Below are positions 32,301 to 45,717 of a DNA stretch of 64,000 bases, in pieces (the first letter of the stretch is position 1; each line of letters opens with the position of its first letter). The notes beneath the pieces were generated by a model that had not been told where the DNA came from, did not search any database, and saw only the letters and a program-made list of their open reading frames with translations. The translations under genes and the position numbers were made by a program. This DNA comes from Takakia lepidozioides (Eukaryota > Streptophyta > Takakiopsida > Takakiales > Takakiaceae), in the NCBI GenBank assembly GCA_030704615.1, contig CM060731.1:59560756-59624755 (forward strand), written 5' to 3'.

Positions 32301-34300
32301 AATTGCGGTATCGTGTGAGCTTTGAATGAAACCAGTAATGAAGGGCCGTGGGTTCAAACTTCATTGTTTGATTTTTTCCCCGAGTAGAGAGCGTTCGCCT
32401 ACCAATTTTGGCAAACATTAATCATGCTAAAATCCACAAGATTCTTCGCACCTATTAATACCCGTGTGAGAAATAGCAACGGCAACGGAGTGCGTGGTAA
32501 ACTACAATGGGAGTAATAAAGCGAGTCGAACAGCGAAAGAGGTTGTATGACGGCTAATAGGCGGACGACACGAAGGCAGGTAGGACGGGGTCTGACACAG
32601 CATCTACGCTGCATCCACAAGATGGCGAAACGGGTAGCTTGGGGTGAAAAGTAAAAGGTGAAATGGCCGAACGCGGTTGCGGGCACGCGTGCGCGCTGCG
32701 GCTGGTCGTGCACGACGCCGCCGTGCCCATCACTCGATACCCGACAATCTCCATCCCTCCCCCATTCCGAGTTCGAATCCGCACACCAGCCACCCACAGC
32801 CTTCTTTCTCTCTTTCCGAAGCTGTGAGGAGGAACACCGGCAAGTTGTATCATCTATCTACAAATGTGCGGACGGAGTTTCACAAAGAAAACTAAAGTAG
32901 GGACCTCAAAAGCCCAAATTTTTTCGATGCCCACATCTGCTAGAGAGCGACGAGAATGGATGACTGATTGATGGCTATCCAGGCGTCCGTCCCCGCTTGG
33001 GTGGAGGATCGAGATGGTTATCGAGAGGGAGTGCATTATTGCAGGGAGGGGAGGGGGGGGGAGAGAAACCTCGTGGCCTCACACACGCTAATCTTTTCTG
33101 CACAACTCAATCTTTGTCTGCGCGGCCGTGCTGGCGCGAGGGAAGAGAAGGCGCAAACTTGAAGGCCCACGGAGGTCGCATCGACCCCAGTGATGAGAGT
33201 CCTGCTCTCACGCCCACATCAAACACTGTCCTGGCGTATAAATGCCGCCCATTGACTTGCGCGAGATCACGCCACGCTAAACATAGAGCGAGCGAGTACA
33301 AACAAAACACAGGGGGGCTTGAAGCAGATGAGCCTCCTTTTCCACCGCAGACGGAGTTGTATGTCATTGCAAACAACCAAAAACAGAACGTACAGCGCTT
33401 TCCTAAGTTAGAAACGTGTTCCCAGTGCATGCAGCGTTGGAGAGCTTTCAACGGTGGAGTCTCCCACCGAGCCTTTTTGTCAGCACAACATTTCTTGCTG
33501 GGCCTGCCATGTCTAATAAGATGCAAGTGGGACTCGCACTCCTTCCACACTGCCGGTGAGCCCCACCGCGCATCGCATGTCGGCCTGCCACCGTCGACTG
33601 ACACCTCAACCACTGCCATTTTTCTTGGCATTTTTCCGCTCTGCTTGTACGCTCAATCCGCAACATGCGCCCGCCCGACAAAATGGACCTTGCAAATCTC
33701 GGCCGTTGCTTTCATACGCGGTACCTAAGGAAGGACCGACTTCAATCATTTCTTCATTTTTGTTTTTTCTTGACGGAAACCATGGTGGGAGGGATTCATC
33801 GGGCCCAACTTGTTTTTCTTTCAACTAGTTTCTTACATTAAAACAGCCTTATGTGGCCAGATAAAGTCGTAGCAGCGACGGAGAATGAACGAATTGCATT
33901 GAAAGATATTAACCATCCAACAGAAGAGCCATGTGGCGTATTCATGGGGGCCATGTGCCGACATTACTTACTGGACGCTAAGAAATGCCAGTAGAGACAG
34001 ATAACGCATTATACACTGAGTCCGTTCCATCAATTTAAGTGTTTATTCCCCCCCTCTTTCCACGACCTTGACAACCAAGCTGGGTTGACCATTGCACATG
34101 TATTCTCTAATTCCATCATCCGAACAAAGAACTTGGCCATTGCCTCACTTGGCCGGACCGGGTCGTGAACCCCTTTCACATTTGTCACCCATAGGACTGG
34201 TTCGGTGGTTGTTCTCCCGGCTACACTACAACGACGAAATTAGAATTGTGGAAATAAAATGCGACTAGAGTACGGGCAATGTTTGGAATGATGTTGATGA
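29325..34300. other. Intergenic, no supported gene
   Basis: ORFs reach 243 codons (32997-33728 plus) but opposite-strand ORFs of similar size overlap and none has a recognisable domain. GC content rises from about 31200. Confidence 0.4.
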
Positions 34301-36240
34301 TTAGTTCGCACCGGTTACGCGATTCGGCGACACAAAATGGAGGGATTCGGCGGGTGCGATAACATGGCAAAGGCCGGATTCCGGAAGGCCTGGCATTTGG
34401 TGCGCGCGAGGCTCCCTCGACGCCATCGAAACTTCCAGACGCCGTCGCGGCCGGTCAACCTATCCCCCCGCGCATCTCAGCCGTCGCGCTGTCGCATCCA
34501 ACGACCGGCACCAGCCCCACCCCCTGAGAAAGGGACGTTCTATCTGACCAGTGCGCGCCGGGCGCGTGGCGCAGCCTGGTCGCTTCTAGCGAGGTGCCAG
34601 TTTCGTGATGCCCTGCACAACTTTCCGTCCCTGCCCTCCCCGGAGGTGCCCGCGTTTTGACCTCCGTGATTTTCACCCCGTCTCCCAAGCCAACAAAATC
34701 CCGGTGGCCGCCGGCAGTCAGGGCACCCCGGAAAGTAAAAAGATAATAAGTTTCCTAGTCGTCGGCGGGAGTAGCGCGCGGGTGGGCTGCCCGTGCGGGT
34801 GGGGCGACCAATTCCTGCGGGCATCCGCACGTGGCAGGCGCGGGTTGGCGCGCGGGCTGATGGAAGCCCGTACCGCATTTGGTGAGGGCAGGAGGGCATC
34901 CGCGGGGCGGGATTGGGCAAGGTCCACGCGCGGGCAGGGAGGCTCGATAAAGGGGTGGGGCGCCTCTCCGCTATTGGCAGCCCGCCGCGTGGCTGGACGG
35001 TGCGCGGTGGTGTGGAGAGGGCATAGCCGGGGATTGCTCCGAGAGCGCAGAGTAATTGTGACGAGAGAGACGGAGCGAGAGAGAGAGATAGAGCGCGAGA
35101 GAGATGGCGGAGGCGCAGGTGCCGTCGTGCAGTGTGTGAAGGAGGCAGCGGGCGGGGAGGGAGGAAGGGAGGGAAGGAGGGAGAGTGATTGTGTCTGTCT
35201 TTGTTTGTTTGTTACCGAGGTGTATTGTTTTGTTTATTTATTCGGTGCGATGGATGGGGATGCTCATTGATGTTGCCCTAGGCCGGAGCTTTGGTTGTGG
35301 CGTGATTGATGCCATGAAGGCACTGTTTGCGCAGCGTTGATGACTCCAATTGAGAGGGCCTTTTTGTTCACCGCCGTGGGGGTTTCAGGGACCCCCCTGC
35401 CGGTCGCTCTCCGAGCGAAATGAGATGGAGATCGCGTGCTAATTCTACCCGCTCCTCGTTCGGCAGGGAAGATATGCAGGTTTCACTTTGGCCTGGCTAT
35501 CAGAGCTGACCTGGTGCTACTAGGTTTTCAGTAGGTGCGCATTTGGAGCCTTTGCCAGGTCCGATGTACATGAGGTCTGGATTTTCTCAGAGGAGCAATC
35601 TGGAGGATCTTGACTACAGGATTGTCAAAGGCGGACTCTCTAGGATCTGGATCGTATGCCCTTGAGATGTGTATGGATTTGAATTGAGCGAGGACTGAAC
35701 CTCAGGGTTTGTGGTTCAGATTGAGAGGTTTGCCAGGGCACGTGAATCCCCGGGAGCTTTTTAGTTTCCTGAGATTAGCATGGAGGATTGTAGAAGAGCT
35801 CGCAACCAGGATTCGCATTCCACGTCTGCAGATCCACCAAATATCGGTGCATAATGAGTCAAACCTCTTTAAGTACTTTTATCTTCGATGATCCTTCCTA
35901 TACTGAGCGAGAGGTCGATCCTGGCCAGCGAAGGTCAAATGGATCAGGTCTGGGGTTCCTAATGGGACTGCGTGGCCACTGGCGAGTGCTCGTCGATGCA
36001 GGTTTCTGATTGGGAAGGCTGGCTGTTGCTTGAGTAACTGTAGTTGAAGGATCTTTGTTGTCGTCGTAGGTTTGTACATGGTCCTGAGTTGTGTACCAAC
36101 TGGAGCTGGAAATCTTAAGGTTCATTTTCTGGAGACTGAAAGAAGGAAAAGGGGAGGACAAAAGGGAGGGACAGGAACAGGTATTCTGTCATAGAGTGGA
36201 GAGCACAGGTGTAATGTGCTGAGTTCTAAACTTTCTAGCT
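34300..36240 (+). promoter_or_regulatory. GC-rich upstream/leader region of the LBD gene
   Basis: A CpG-rich stretch (about 34320-35100) is followed by GA-rich tracts at 35062-35106 and GGAGGGAAGGAGGG at about 35160-35185. This resembles the GAGA-type elements bound by plant BPC factors upstream of developmental regulators. The transcription start cannot be placed. Upstream ATGs in this stretch would act as uORFs if the leader is long. Regulatory role is inferred from position and composition. Confidence 0.4.
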
Positions 36241-36915
36241 ATGGCGTCGTCCTCCAGCTCTCCCTGTGCTGCCTGCAAGTTCTTGAGGAGGAAATGCACC
36301 GCAGAATGTGTCTTTGCACCGTACTTCCCTCCTGATCAACCTCACAAATTTGCGAATGTTCACAAGATTTTTGGGGCTAGCAATATCACCAAGCTGCTCA
36401 ACGAGCTCCCTCCACATCAGAGGGAAGACGCAGTGAATTCTCTGGCATATGAGGCGGATGCACGGGTTAAAGACCCAGTGTATGGATGTGTGGGAGCCAT
36501 CTCAGTTCTGCAAAGACAAGTGGCTCAACTGCAAACAGAACTAGCGATAGCGCACTCCGATTTGGCGAGATACGCAGGGGCTGGGATGGTCGTGGGCCCG
36601 TCAGGAGGGCAGGCTGGGCCGTCGTCTTTAGGAATGGGCATGGGATTGTCTGGAGGCCAGGGCCGAGAGCAGATGTTGACCAGAGAGCAGTTGATAGATC
36701 TTGCAAGGGAGCCACCGCAGCTTACGAGAGAGCAACTAATAGAGCTTGCGAGGGTTGGGGGGGGTTCGTACGAGGCTGGTCTTGCTGCCCTCGGATTGAC
36801 TGGAGCCCTTGGACCACTGGGGCCCTTCCCCTCTAGACCCGGGGGTGATGGTAGCAGTGGGGGTGGGAGTGGGGGTGGGAGTGGCGGCATTGGGGGACAC
36901 ATGTCTCCTCCATAG
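36241..36915 (+). CDS. LOB-domain (LBD) transcription factor, class I
   Basis: A complete 224-residue frame. Residues 9-23 form the CX2CX6CX3C zinc-finger-like block (CAACKFLRRKCTAEC). The GAS block follows with FAPYFPPDQPHKFANVHKIF, GASNITKLL and DPVYGCVG. The coiled coil has the LX6LX3LX6L spacing (LQRQVAQLQTELAIAHSDL) that defines class I. LBD proteins are plant-specific DNA-binding factors at organ boundaries and in lateral organ development. The C-terminal part is variable and carries two copies of LTREQLI(D/E)LAR (about residues 147-170) and a Gly/Ser-rich tail. The start follows from the family N-terminus; no intron is needed to reach the stop. Confidence 0.96.
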   Translation: MASSSSSPCAACKFLRRKCTAECVFAPYFPPDQPHKFANVHKIFGASNITKLLNELPPHQREDAVNSLAYEADARVKDPVYGCVGAISVLQRQVAQLQTELAIAHSDLARYAGAGMVVGPSGGQAGPSSLGMGMGLSGGQGREQMLTREQLIDLAREPPQLTREQLIELARVGGGSYEAGLAALGLTGALGPLGPFPSRPGGDGSSGGGSGGGSGGIGGHMSPP

Positions 36916-36919
36916 GACG

Positions 36920-39900
36920 GGTCTTGGTAACTCACCTACCTCTCTTCTAACACGCATCTCTTGCACGGCTGCTAAGGCTCTCTGATACCGCTCTGATCCT
37001 GCACACCGCCCTAGAGTTTTCCACATCCCTGAATTGTGTGCACACATAACCTCTCGTGAACCGTACCGTTTTCTTGTTTCGTTCTAGACCTCTAGCATGA
37101 TATACATGTATATATTTTTCTTATCCATTTCACAAGCTTTCGCTTGAGGTTCCTACCAACAAAAACCTTGCGGATCAGTCTTTACTGAAAAGACCTCAAG
37201 TATCTCTCGACATTTGTGCGCTTCTAAGCAGGAGACTATTTATGTCTGACTTGTGCACGACTCGACGCTTGCTGTAAGGTGAAGCCAATTCAGAGAGAAA
37301 AGCCAGTGTTTATTACAATCTACATTAAGTTTTTTCGCTGCATTTGATCTCCCGAGGTTTCACTGACAAACTTCTTTCAGTCTACTGTGTGAATCGGTGG
37401 CAGGCTTTGGTGTTCATGACAGCGGGATGGATATGCATCTTATATGGCTTGAGGCTTGTGCACATTGAAACCAACTGAGGGTATCAGATGAGTATGAAGA
37501 AAGTAGCGTGGAGGACGAAGTTCAGCAGTGACCCCCAGGTTATCCTGTTTACAAGGCCTTCTCTTTGAGGGTCCAACATCTTTCTCTTTTCACAATGTTT
37601 TCTCTCCGAGTTTTTTTCCTGAGAAGTCCGGCAAGCTTTGACAGAGGGTGGGGGGGGAATGGTTTTTTCTTTCTAGCTTGTGAAAAGTGAAACGAAGGGG
37701 GTGTCTCGATCACAGAAATACTGTACCTCCGTGGAGCGCTTGGACAGATACATGTGGAGAAAGACTCTATTGGCACTGGTGCATAGATGTAGATCGAGAA
37801 GGTCGAGAGGCTGATGATCATCGCTCACTCTAGGACAATAGTTCCCTATAGAGAGACTATCATTGTGGATGAATGGCACACCGGTTGGTTCACTACATTC
37901 TGCCAAAATGTGGTCGCGACCAAATGTGGCCCGAGTGTTTCTGGATGTTTGCGAGACTTTGGTCAAGTACAAGAGGTTTACCGGAGACAAGAGTGGCTGC
38001 AGTGTGGATCTGTGGAATTTATAGCTTTTGAACAAGCTGTCAGCAGCTCTTGGTTCTTGCCGAGCGGTGTTGCGGTGCGTTTTAGACCATCCAATGGTAT
38101 ACAGCCTATCTCTGATTACTGTTGATGCACAGCAAGTAATCCGCTGCGGTGTTGACTTGAGAGAAGTCGATGGAACTTTCCGTTGACACAACATCCATAG
38201 GTGCAGAGGAGCCTTTTAAACAGTGGCTTTAAAATTATGAGTTTAGATGGTATCAGACTAAGGTGGGGCGTTACTGCACCCTCCTGCCACAGCTGCCTGC
38301 CACGACTTATTTTCGACAGGGATTGGTATACCTTGAAGGAAAGTGGCTTGTTCCAGTGTAGGGGAAGGGAGTTAAGGAATGCGCTGGAAGCCAGATTGTA
38401 GCACAGGTGATGAGAGCAGGATCTTTGGGACAGTCGCAAAGGCTCGTGGCACCAGTAATGGCTTGATAATGTTATATAGAATCCGTTATGGAAGAATCTT
38501 TTGTTTATTGTGAGCGTTCTTTAATCAAGTAGTGCTTGAAGCGGCAAGCGGATGAGATTGTTTCCCTTGACAACTGGCTGGAGGTGGGACTTGAGATGCG
38601 CCTTTTGCATTCCTGCATGATCCATGGACCGGGGATGGAAGCATTTGAACAGAGAAGGGGACCTTGAGTTTATGAGAGGATATACAAGTCAGATCGTGCA
38701 GTCTCTCACTACTTTCAGCCAATACATCAGGCTCGGTTTTGCTTGGTATATTCGTTTTCTATGGGCTCGGTACTAGTCCCCATTTGATGCACAGTATTTC
38801 CAGGCAAGAGGAGAGGTATGAAAGCTGTGCTTTTACTCTTGAGAACATGTACAGTCAGAACTTTTCATTCGTTACTTCACTTCGAGTATAATTAGTTTAT
38901 ACAGAATTGTCGCATGGGTTGCAAGCTTCTGTCTAGCTGCACCAGAACCAAGCACTTGGTGGAGCTTGTGCAGAGATCCTATGGAGGTGGGAGGAGGGAG
39001 GGACTGGGCGTTTTGTGTACCTAGGGGTTTGGGTAAGAAGAATTGTAAGATAGACTCCCAAGACTTTGGTGAAACCATTATGATCAAATGAGAATCCATG
39101 TTTCCAGTACCACTTACAGGTTAAGTAGGTAGGCACAATTGCAGAACTCCAAAACAAATGTCAGCTGCTTGCAGTCTGAGTTGGAGATACAGCCTGGGGC
39201 AATTTTCCCTGGGGCCATTTTTTTAAAGCATGTCTCGAGCATTTACTTCCCATTTATTCCACTTTGACCCATCAGATTGCTAGAGGTTTTCTGGAGCTGA
39301 ATTCCATCGGAGACTGATCAGGATGATTAGTTACTTTCTAGAGGTTCTAAACTGGATTTCTTCAGCTCCATCTATCCCATGATCCTATTGTCGATCATTT
39401 GTTTCCTTCCAACAATATCTACAAGTACAGAATTGTGAGCATGTTGTCTTTGTCACAGCAAGCTAGGATCAAGTGGCTATCTAAGTTAGACATGAGGTTC
39501 ATGGAGACTGAGAAGTACTTGAGAGACAGTGAACAGTATTTCAGTACTGAACGTAGGACCAGATCTGCCAGGACCAATGTCTGGAAACTGAAAAGCTCTC
39601 TCTTAGGGTCTGCCAGGTCTGTAATGGCCTGTACGCACAAGTCTCCGTAGAGGATGTCAATGCCTGTCGAGCTGGATAAGGAGGCACAGTTTATTTTGAG
39701 CTGAAGTTGGGTGATGAGCTGTATGTATTAGGGTCCTGCCTAAATTGGCTCCAGCGTTATGGTCCTGGAATTTGGTTGAGATTGTTAAACATGTTGAAGT
39801 CACATCAAGTTAGATGCAGATTGGCAAAACTAATTCCTCCTGACAGAAAAGCTTAAGGTGCTAGTTACTTACTCTCTTTTTCATGTATGTATGGTAGGGA

Positions 39901-41590
39901 ATGCCATGTAAAAGTGGTGCAGACGGTCATAGTGGAAGGGTAACTCCCATCTGAGATTGATTTATTCTGCAAAGCTGGTCTAGATGTTTTAATCTTGAAC
40001 CACAGTAGGGATCTGATTGACCTGGTCGATCCTTCTGTTGCCTCAGTCGAACTGTGAACTTCAAACATGCACTTTTCAATCTTGTCCACCCTCAAACGGC
40101 TGAACTTGTTTTGATAAACTTCTCTAGATGTACATCTTTTGTTTCCAACAGCAAAAGCTCTTTCATGCTCGTCTGCAAGGGGACGTGTGAGGAGCCCTGG
40201 CAGGTACAAAATTTCTTGACCTCAGTGTACTTGGAACTACTGAGGCTATGGTCCTTCTAAACTTGTGTGCTGAAGCATGTTTTCTCGAGTCGAATTGCCT
40301 TTTAGCATGCATCGAGCATTTATGGTTAATGTTAGATGATTCAGTCTATTGTCTGCAGTTTTAATAGAATGCGCGTTTGAATGGTTATCTTCTATGTTTC
40401 TATTTATACAGTCTTATGTATGCTGGAAATTATCCAGTACAGGTACAGGCCAGCTGACAGTAGCGTAGCTTTCTGGTTCTGGTGCTGTGTAGGTATTCAA
40501 CAAGTACTAGTAGCTGGTTCTTGAAAGCAAGGAGCCATCTGGAGAGCGATCGAAGCACACCGAAGTAGACATGTTGAGTCAGCCTGTACGTAAATACAGA
40601 CTAAGCTGCAGCTGCATTCTTTGAGACGTACGCCTCATCCTTGTTTTGGTAGTAAAAACCTTGCCACTTCCATCTACTGGCTACAGTAAACGCAACCATA
40701 CCAAAGCGATATCTTTCTAGTTACAGTTCAGAAATGCATCTTGTAGCAACCTGTGATCAGTGTATCGATCAAATCGCAAGGAAGGTTGATTTCGTGTACA
40801 TAGCATGGTTCTCTACAGCTAGCGAGGCCCTACCAATAGGAACCGTAGAAATTCTGATTGGTTTCAAGCCAATTACTACACTCTTTTGCATCACAGATTA
40901 CCCAACTTAGCACACATACGTAATTTGACTATCCTAGGTATCATGTACACATGTAGATCTAAGATTGGATGAGAGGGAAAGTTTTAAGACAGTGGTAGTA
41001 GTAATATGAGGTAACGGGCAGATTGAGTCTTAGACAAGTTTGTAACTGATTCTTGACTTTGAGAGGGAAGAATGATGGTGCACAAGATAGTACCAGTTGT
41101 TGCACGGGGCTTTCAAATAGAACTCCCTTGTTTGGTGAACGAGGAGTTCTTCTGTGTAATCCAACCAAGAAATGTAGCAGTCCATGATGTATCTGTCTCG
41201 AGCGGATCATTAACGTCCATTGGGAAACCATTTGAAATCCTTCAGCTCGAAGTGTGTCTCTCATCAAGCTCCATAAGCGCCTTTCTTTTTGACTGGTATG
41301 AGAAAAGAGTTGAGTAGTTGAACAAGCCTAAATATCAATCTGAAACTGTTGATTGTTCAAGGGATTGTATAGTTCTTGGAAGAGTGAACTTCGCTAATTA
41401 CGGTTCTCAGGAGGGTTTAACTTATTCAATGATCTAATTGGACTCCACTAGTGTGATCTGTGCATCGCACATCCCACACTCACAGTGATAGGGGTCATGG
41501 AAGCCAGCATGGAGTCAATTTGACAATATTATGATAACAGCAAGTGCCAAGGATTCACCAGGCTTAGCACAGCAAGATAGTTGCAGGTTA
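36920..41590. other. Long stretch after the LBD gene, no gene recognised
   Basis: Presumably the LBD 3' UTR and intergenic DNA. ORFs are at most about 170 codons on either strand and none has a recognisable domain. Confidence 0.4.
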
Positions 41591-41599
41591 TAGTTGCTG

Positions 41600-42260
41600 T
41601 TGCACAGCTCTCAGAGCATAAGCAACATATAACATACTTCACGGATTTTATTTGTTCTCTGCCATTGTCAAGTGTGATTAAGCAATTGCAGTTAAGAATA
41701 TCTTAGTACTGACTGATCATCTATTCTTCTAAAGGAGCATAAGCAATACAATATACTTGGATTTTGATTATTCTCTGCCATTGATTAAGCAACTACAGTT
41801 AAGGAAATCTTAGTACTAACTGATAAGTCTATTATTCTAAGGAGAAGAAGCAATATAGTACACTTGGGTGTTGATTGTTCTCTGCCATTGTCTAGTGTGA
41901 TTAAGCAACTGCAGTTAAGAATCTTAGTACTGACGATCAAGTCTATTAGCATAAGCAATACAATATACTTGGATTTTGATTATTCTCTGCCATTGATTAA
42001 GCAACCGTACTTAAGGAAATCTTAGTACTAACTGATAAGTCTATTATTCTAAAGAAGCAGAAGCAATATAGTACACTTGGGTGTTGATTGTTCTCTGCCA
42101 TTGTCTAGTGTGATTAAGCAATTGCAGTTAAGAATCTTAGTACTGACGGTCAAGTCTATTAGCATAAGCAACATAATATAATGTACTTGGATTTTGATTG
42201 TTCTCTGCCTTTGTCTAGTGTGATTACTGACTGATCAATTCTATTCTTCTAAAGGACAGA
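41600..42260. repeat. Tandem array, about six units of 104-116 bp with alternating types
   Basis: TTCTCTGCC recurs at about 41655, 41771, 41879, 41983, 42091 and 42201. Units alternate between TTGGATTTTGATTA and TTGGGTGTTGATTG versions, so the better-matching period is the pair of units (212 bp: 41771 to 41983 and 41879 to 42091). Each unit contains AAGCAATA, ACTTGG, TCTCTGCCATTG, GATTAAGCAA and TCTTAGTACT. Confidence 0.88.
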
Positions 42261-42752
42261 ATAAAAAGCACCTAGTCCAATGCAGATCTAAGCATTGCAC
42301 CTCAATCCACAACTTGGCTAGTCAAGAGTAAGAGAGAACTTTGAAGACTCTTTCTTCTCTCCTGCCTAAGCCTGGCTTAGCTTAACTGAGAGCCACCTCA
42401 CATTTCGGCTTCTGGAGGTGGGCCCGATACTCTCCGCGTAAGACAAGACAGTACACGACATTGAGATTCGTGGATTGATTGAGTGTAGAAGTGACCGTCT
42501 TCCATGATTGTGAACTTGCTAATTTCTATTCTTGTACTGAGCCGCTATCTTTGAGTGTACTTGACATGACGTGAACATAATCAAATTGATTACCCATCAC
42601 TTGGTACACTGGCATCCATATATATGTGCATATGTATAGGTTGAATTCAACCATTTTTGGAATATGATTGTTGGAAACTCATCATCAATCCAGTAATTAG
42701 CTTGTATATGTTCTAGCATCAGGCTATAAAACTCTCCTAGACAAGATTTATT

Positions 42753-42755
42753 CCC

Positions 42756-42822
<67 letters not shown>
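42753..42822. repeat. C14 followed by (TC)n microsatellite
   Basis: Fourteen C followed by about 28 CT/TC units. Just beyond it a short direct duplication (AAACAACGTCTTAT at about 42828 and 42871) and a (CA)n tract occur. Confidence 0.95.
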
Positions 42823-42825
<3 letters not shown>

Positions 42826-42919
42826 GACAAACAACGTCTTATGAGTACATTCTCTCTCACTCACACACCCAAACAACGTCTTATTAGTATCTCTCTCCCA
42901 CACACACACACACAAGCTT

Positions 42920-45715
42920 GTGGGCAGTATGACATGTTAGATGTGAGACAACCCAACTATGAAATATAACTTTTGAATTGCATCAACCTTAGTTTAACTC
43001 CTAATTTCTCCTGTTAACTTTAAACATGTTAGGGTATCCAAATGAACTTGCTTCGAGAAGGAAGTTAGTACAAAAACTTTTGCAAACAGAGTGCACTTGG
43101 TAATTTTCGATTTGTTTTCTATTTAAAAGGAATTTTCTGAAAAACACAAAAATGAGTGGGCCCTAGACCTGCAGTGGGGCCAAAATCTGTGGGGCATCCA
43201 CGTTTTGTGGGTCCCTCTCTAAAAACCACCCTATCACATGTGGTGGTTAGAGGAGACTTCGGGCAGACAAGATCTGAACCCATCAGATAGCTCTGTAAAG
43301 CTTCCTGAAATTTCCTCACATCCTACCCTACATCACGTTCAAGTTGCACATTCTGTTGCATTAAAACACCTTGTGTTTCTAATTGGGTTTTAAGTTGCTT
43401 TTAGAGGTTTCACATGACTCTGCCTGCAAAATCAACCAACTCCACATTCTGGCAAATCTAATGTTGGAATCGTGAATTTGATAGTTACATCACTTTGTGA
43501 TAGAGGGCAAACTGCTTGAGGACTGCAGTTGCGACTGTCTTAAGTCTTAGAACGAACAGTTGAGAAAGTAATTGACTGGTGACTCGTTGAAGTTGGGAAA
43601 CGCCTGCAAAGAATTTGAGGACAATTGAAAAATTGAACAATGAGCAACTGTTGCAAAGAGGACAAGAATATATTTCACAACTGCAGATCACACTGAGGAA
43701 AGAAACATTGTGGTCACGGGTAACTTTTCACTACATGTGAAAACTGACAAAATGGAGGTTGTAAACTCCAGGAATGAGAGCCCTGGATATGACTGTGGTC
43801 TATCTGGATTCTGTCCTGAAGAACCTACATCTCCATTGGAATCCACGGAAAGGAAAGAATAAATTCGTGACATTGTGATGACAAATAGACTTAGTGTTGC
43901 TAACATGAGCAGGTCATATGAAGCCAATCACTTGTGCACGCCACACTTGGCCCTCCTAAATAACACTCTACCGTCTGGGGTCAATCCTGCTACCTGGACG
44001 GGTGGGGTATGATCTTCTCCCCCTTCCCTTGGGCGGTGTCCCGTGCGAAAGCCTTCACGGCGAGGTTACTGTGAAAGAGGTTATATTCACCGCTCACTAA
44101 TTTGTGAGCTCCCAGGTATTTCCCTTGGGGAAAAAATAACTAAATAATAGAAGAGAGAGATGATAGAGGCCCTAATCATCAAATTCAAACGCCATAACCT
44201 TGCAAGGCTAGAGAACACATAGAATAATGTAAGAACTTATTGCACACTTGAAATCTCCGACAGCACAATGCCGTAGTGGGATAGCCGGTTAGGCAGAAAT
44301 TAATTCGAAAAAAAAGTGCCTACCCAAATAAATAATTTTTGACAAGAATGCCTAATTTAAGAAAATTATCTTCAAAGCATGTGAAGGATGATTCCCGCAC
44401 TATGGGGTTATTCCCCTTCCTCCACAGGGAATGACTAAGGGTTATTTTCCATGTAAATTCCGGTTGTCATTCCCCTTTTTCCACCGGCAAAGGTTACTTT
44501 CCATGTAAACCATCGTCCACATGTCATATCCATTGACCACGGGTCACATCCACTCACACCCCTTTCCATGCAAACTGACCCATCCGGTGGCACTTTTGCA
44601 CATGTGTGACCAAAAAGAAATATGTTGAGGAAGGTGACCTACTTAGCAGGTCATGGGAGGAAAAATACTGGCTAGTGTAAGTCAACCATGGAGAACGGGA
44701 CCGTGCCCCAATGCCTCACTTTTGGTGAGGCATTGGGCGCACGGGACCAGCCAGGCCCTGCATGTGTCTCGACATCCATGGAAGTGCATGGACCCATTCT
44801 CCCTTCATGTGACATCAACAGAACGGGAGAACGGGGCACATGGAAAGTAACCCTAAACTCCAAGGATTATAGTCTCCAAAGCATGCTAGGCCAAGAGGAC
44901 GGAATCTTCACTAAGGGGACTCGATGACTCTTGACATCCACTACTTTCATACACGCACTCAATCACACAAGCCACCACACTGTGTACACTATTGAGACGA
45001 AATCCACCACCCAGTTTGCCACGGCACTCCAGTTTAAAAAATATTAAGGCGTAATCCAATCTTAAGGCCACATACAGGGTAGTTAGATGTCGTTCCAGCA
45101 TAACCATGGAAAGAAGCCACATCATCTAGTTCTATCCTAATCTGATCCTAAACTAGCTGACCCTAAGCTATGTCCAGCTCATCCTCATTACATAAAGTGT
45201 GCATTCATCCAAGCTACATCCTACATCCGTTCATCTAGACCAAATGGCGGAATCCCAGCTCCACATATGTTAAGCATGTTGGGGCCTATAAAATTTGTGA
45301 GCTCCTGCGAGTAGGGAGTCATGTGAGAACGAGCGAAGATACTCGCCTAAACAAACTATACACCCGATGCAAGAGGGATGAAAAACCTAGGAGAAGAAAA
45401 TATTGCCCTGCAATGTTGGCGAAGAATAAAACATCCCCTAGGAAAAACCCCGACTGCTACAAATGGTGTAAGAAAACTAACACGAAAATTCAAACTAAGT
45501 CCTACAGCAGATGCATCCGTATGCTGATTGCGAGATGCTCTGGTGGGAGTGAAGATCACCTGGCGGTTTTCCAACATTCAAGCAGGTTAGATCAAACGTT
45601 AGTGTACATGGGACCAGCAAAGAAACATGAACAGTTCTAGCAAGAGCAGGTGTAGAAGCATGTTGAGGGAGAAAAGAGTACTGTCTATCAGGAAGGATAT
45701 TGGAGATCAAATAAG
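42920..45715. other. Intergenic left of the LTR element
   Basis: No gene recognised. Contains the hairpin at 44703-44742 listed separately. Confidence 0.4.
44703..44742. repeat. Near-perfect inverted repeat (17-bp arms, 5-nt loop)
   Basis: CCCAATGCCTCAC at 44707-44719 pairs with GTGAGGCATTGGG at 44725-44737. The pairing continues outward through GTGC/GCAC with one bulge; the loop is TTTTG. Confidence 0.85.
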
Positions 45716-45717
45716 GG

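Noticed and set aside
32997-33728. A 243-codon plus ORF
   Set aside because: No domain, biased composition, and an overlapping 174-codon minus ORF; GC-rich sequence gives long chance ORFs here.
34605-35270. A 221-codon plus ORF in the LBD upstream region
   Set aside because: Its composition follows the GA- and GC-rich DNA (RETEREREIERERD-like) and it has no recognisable domain.
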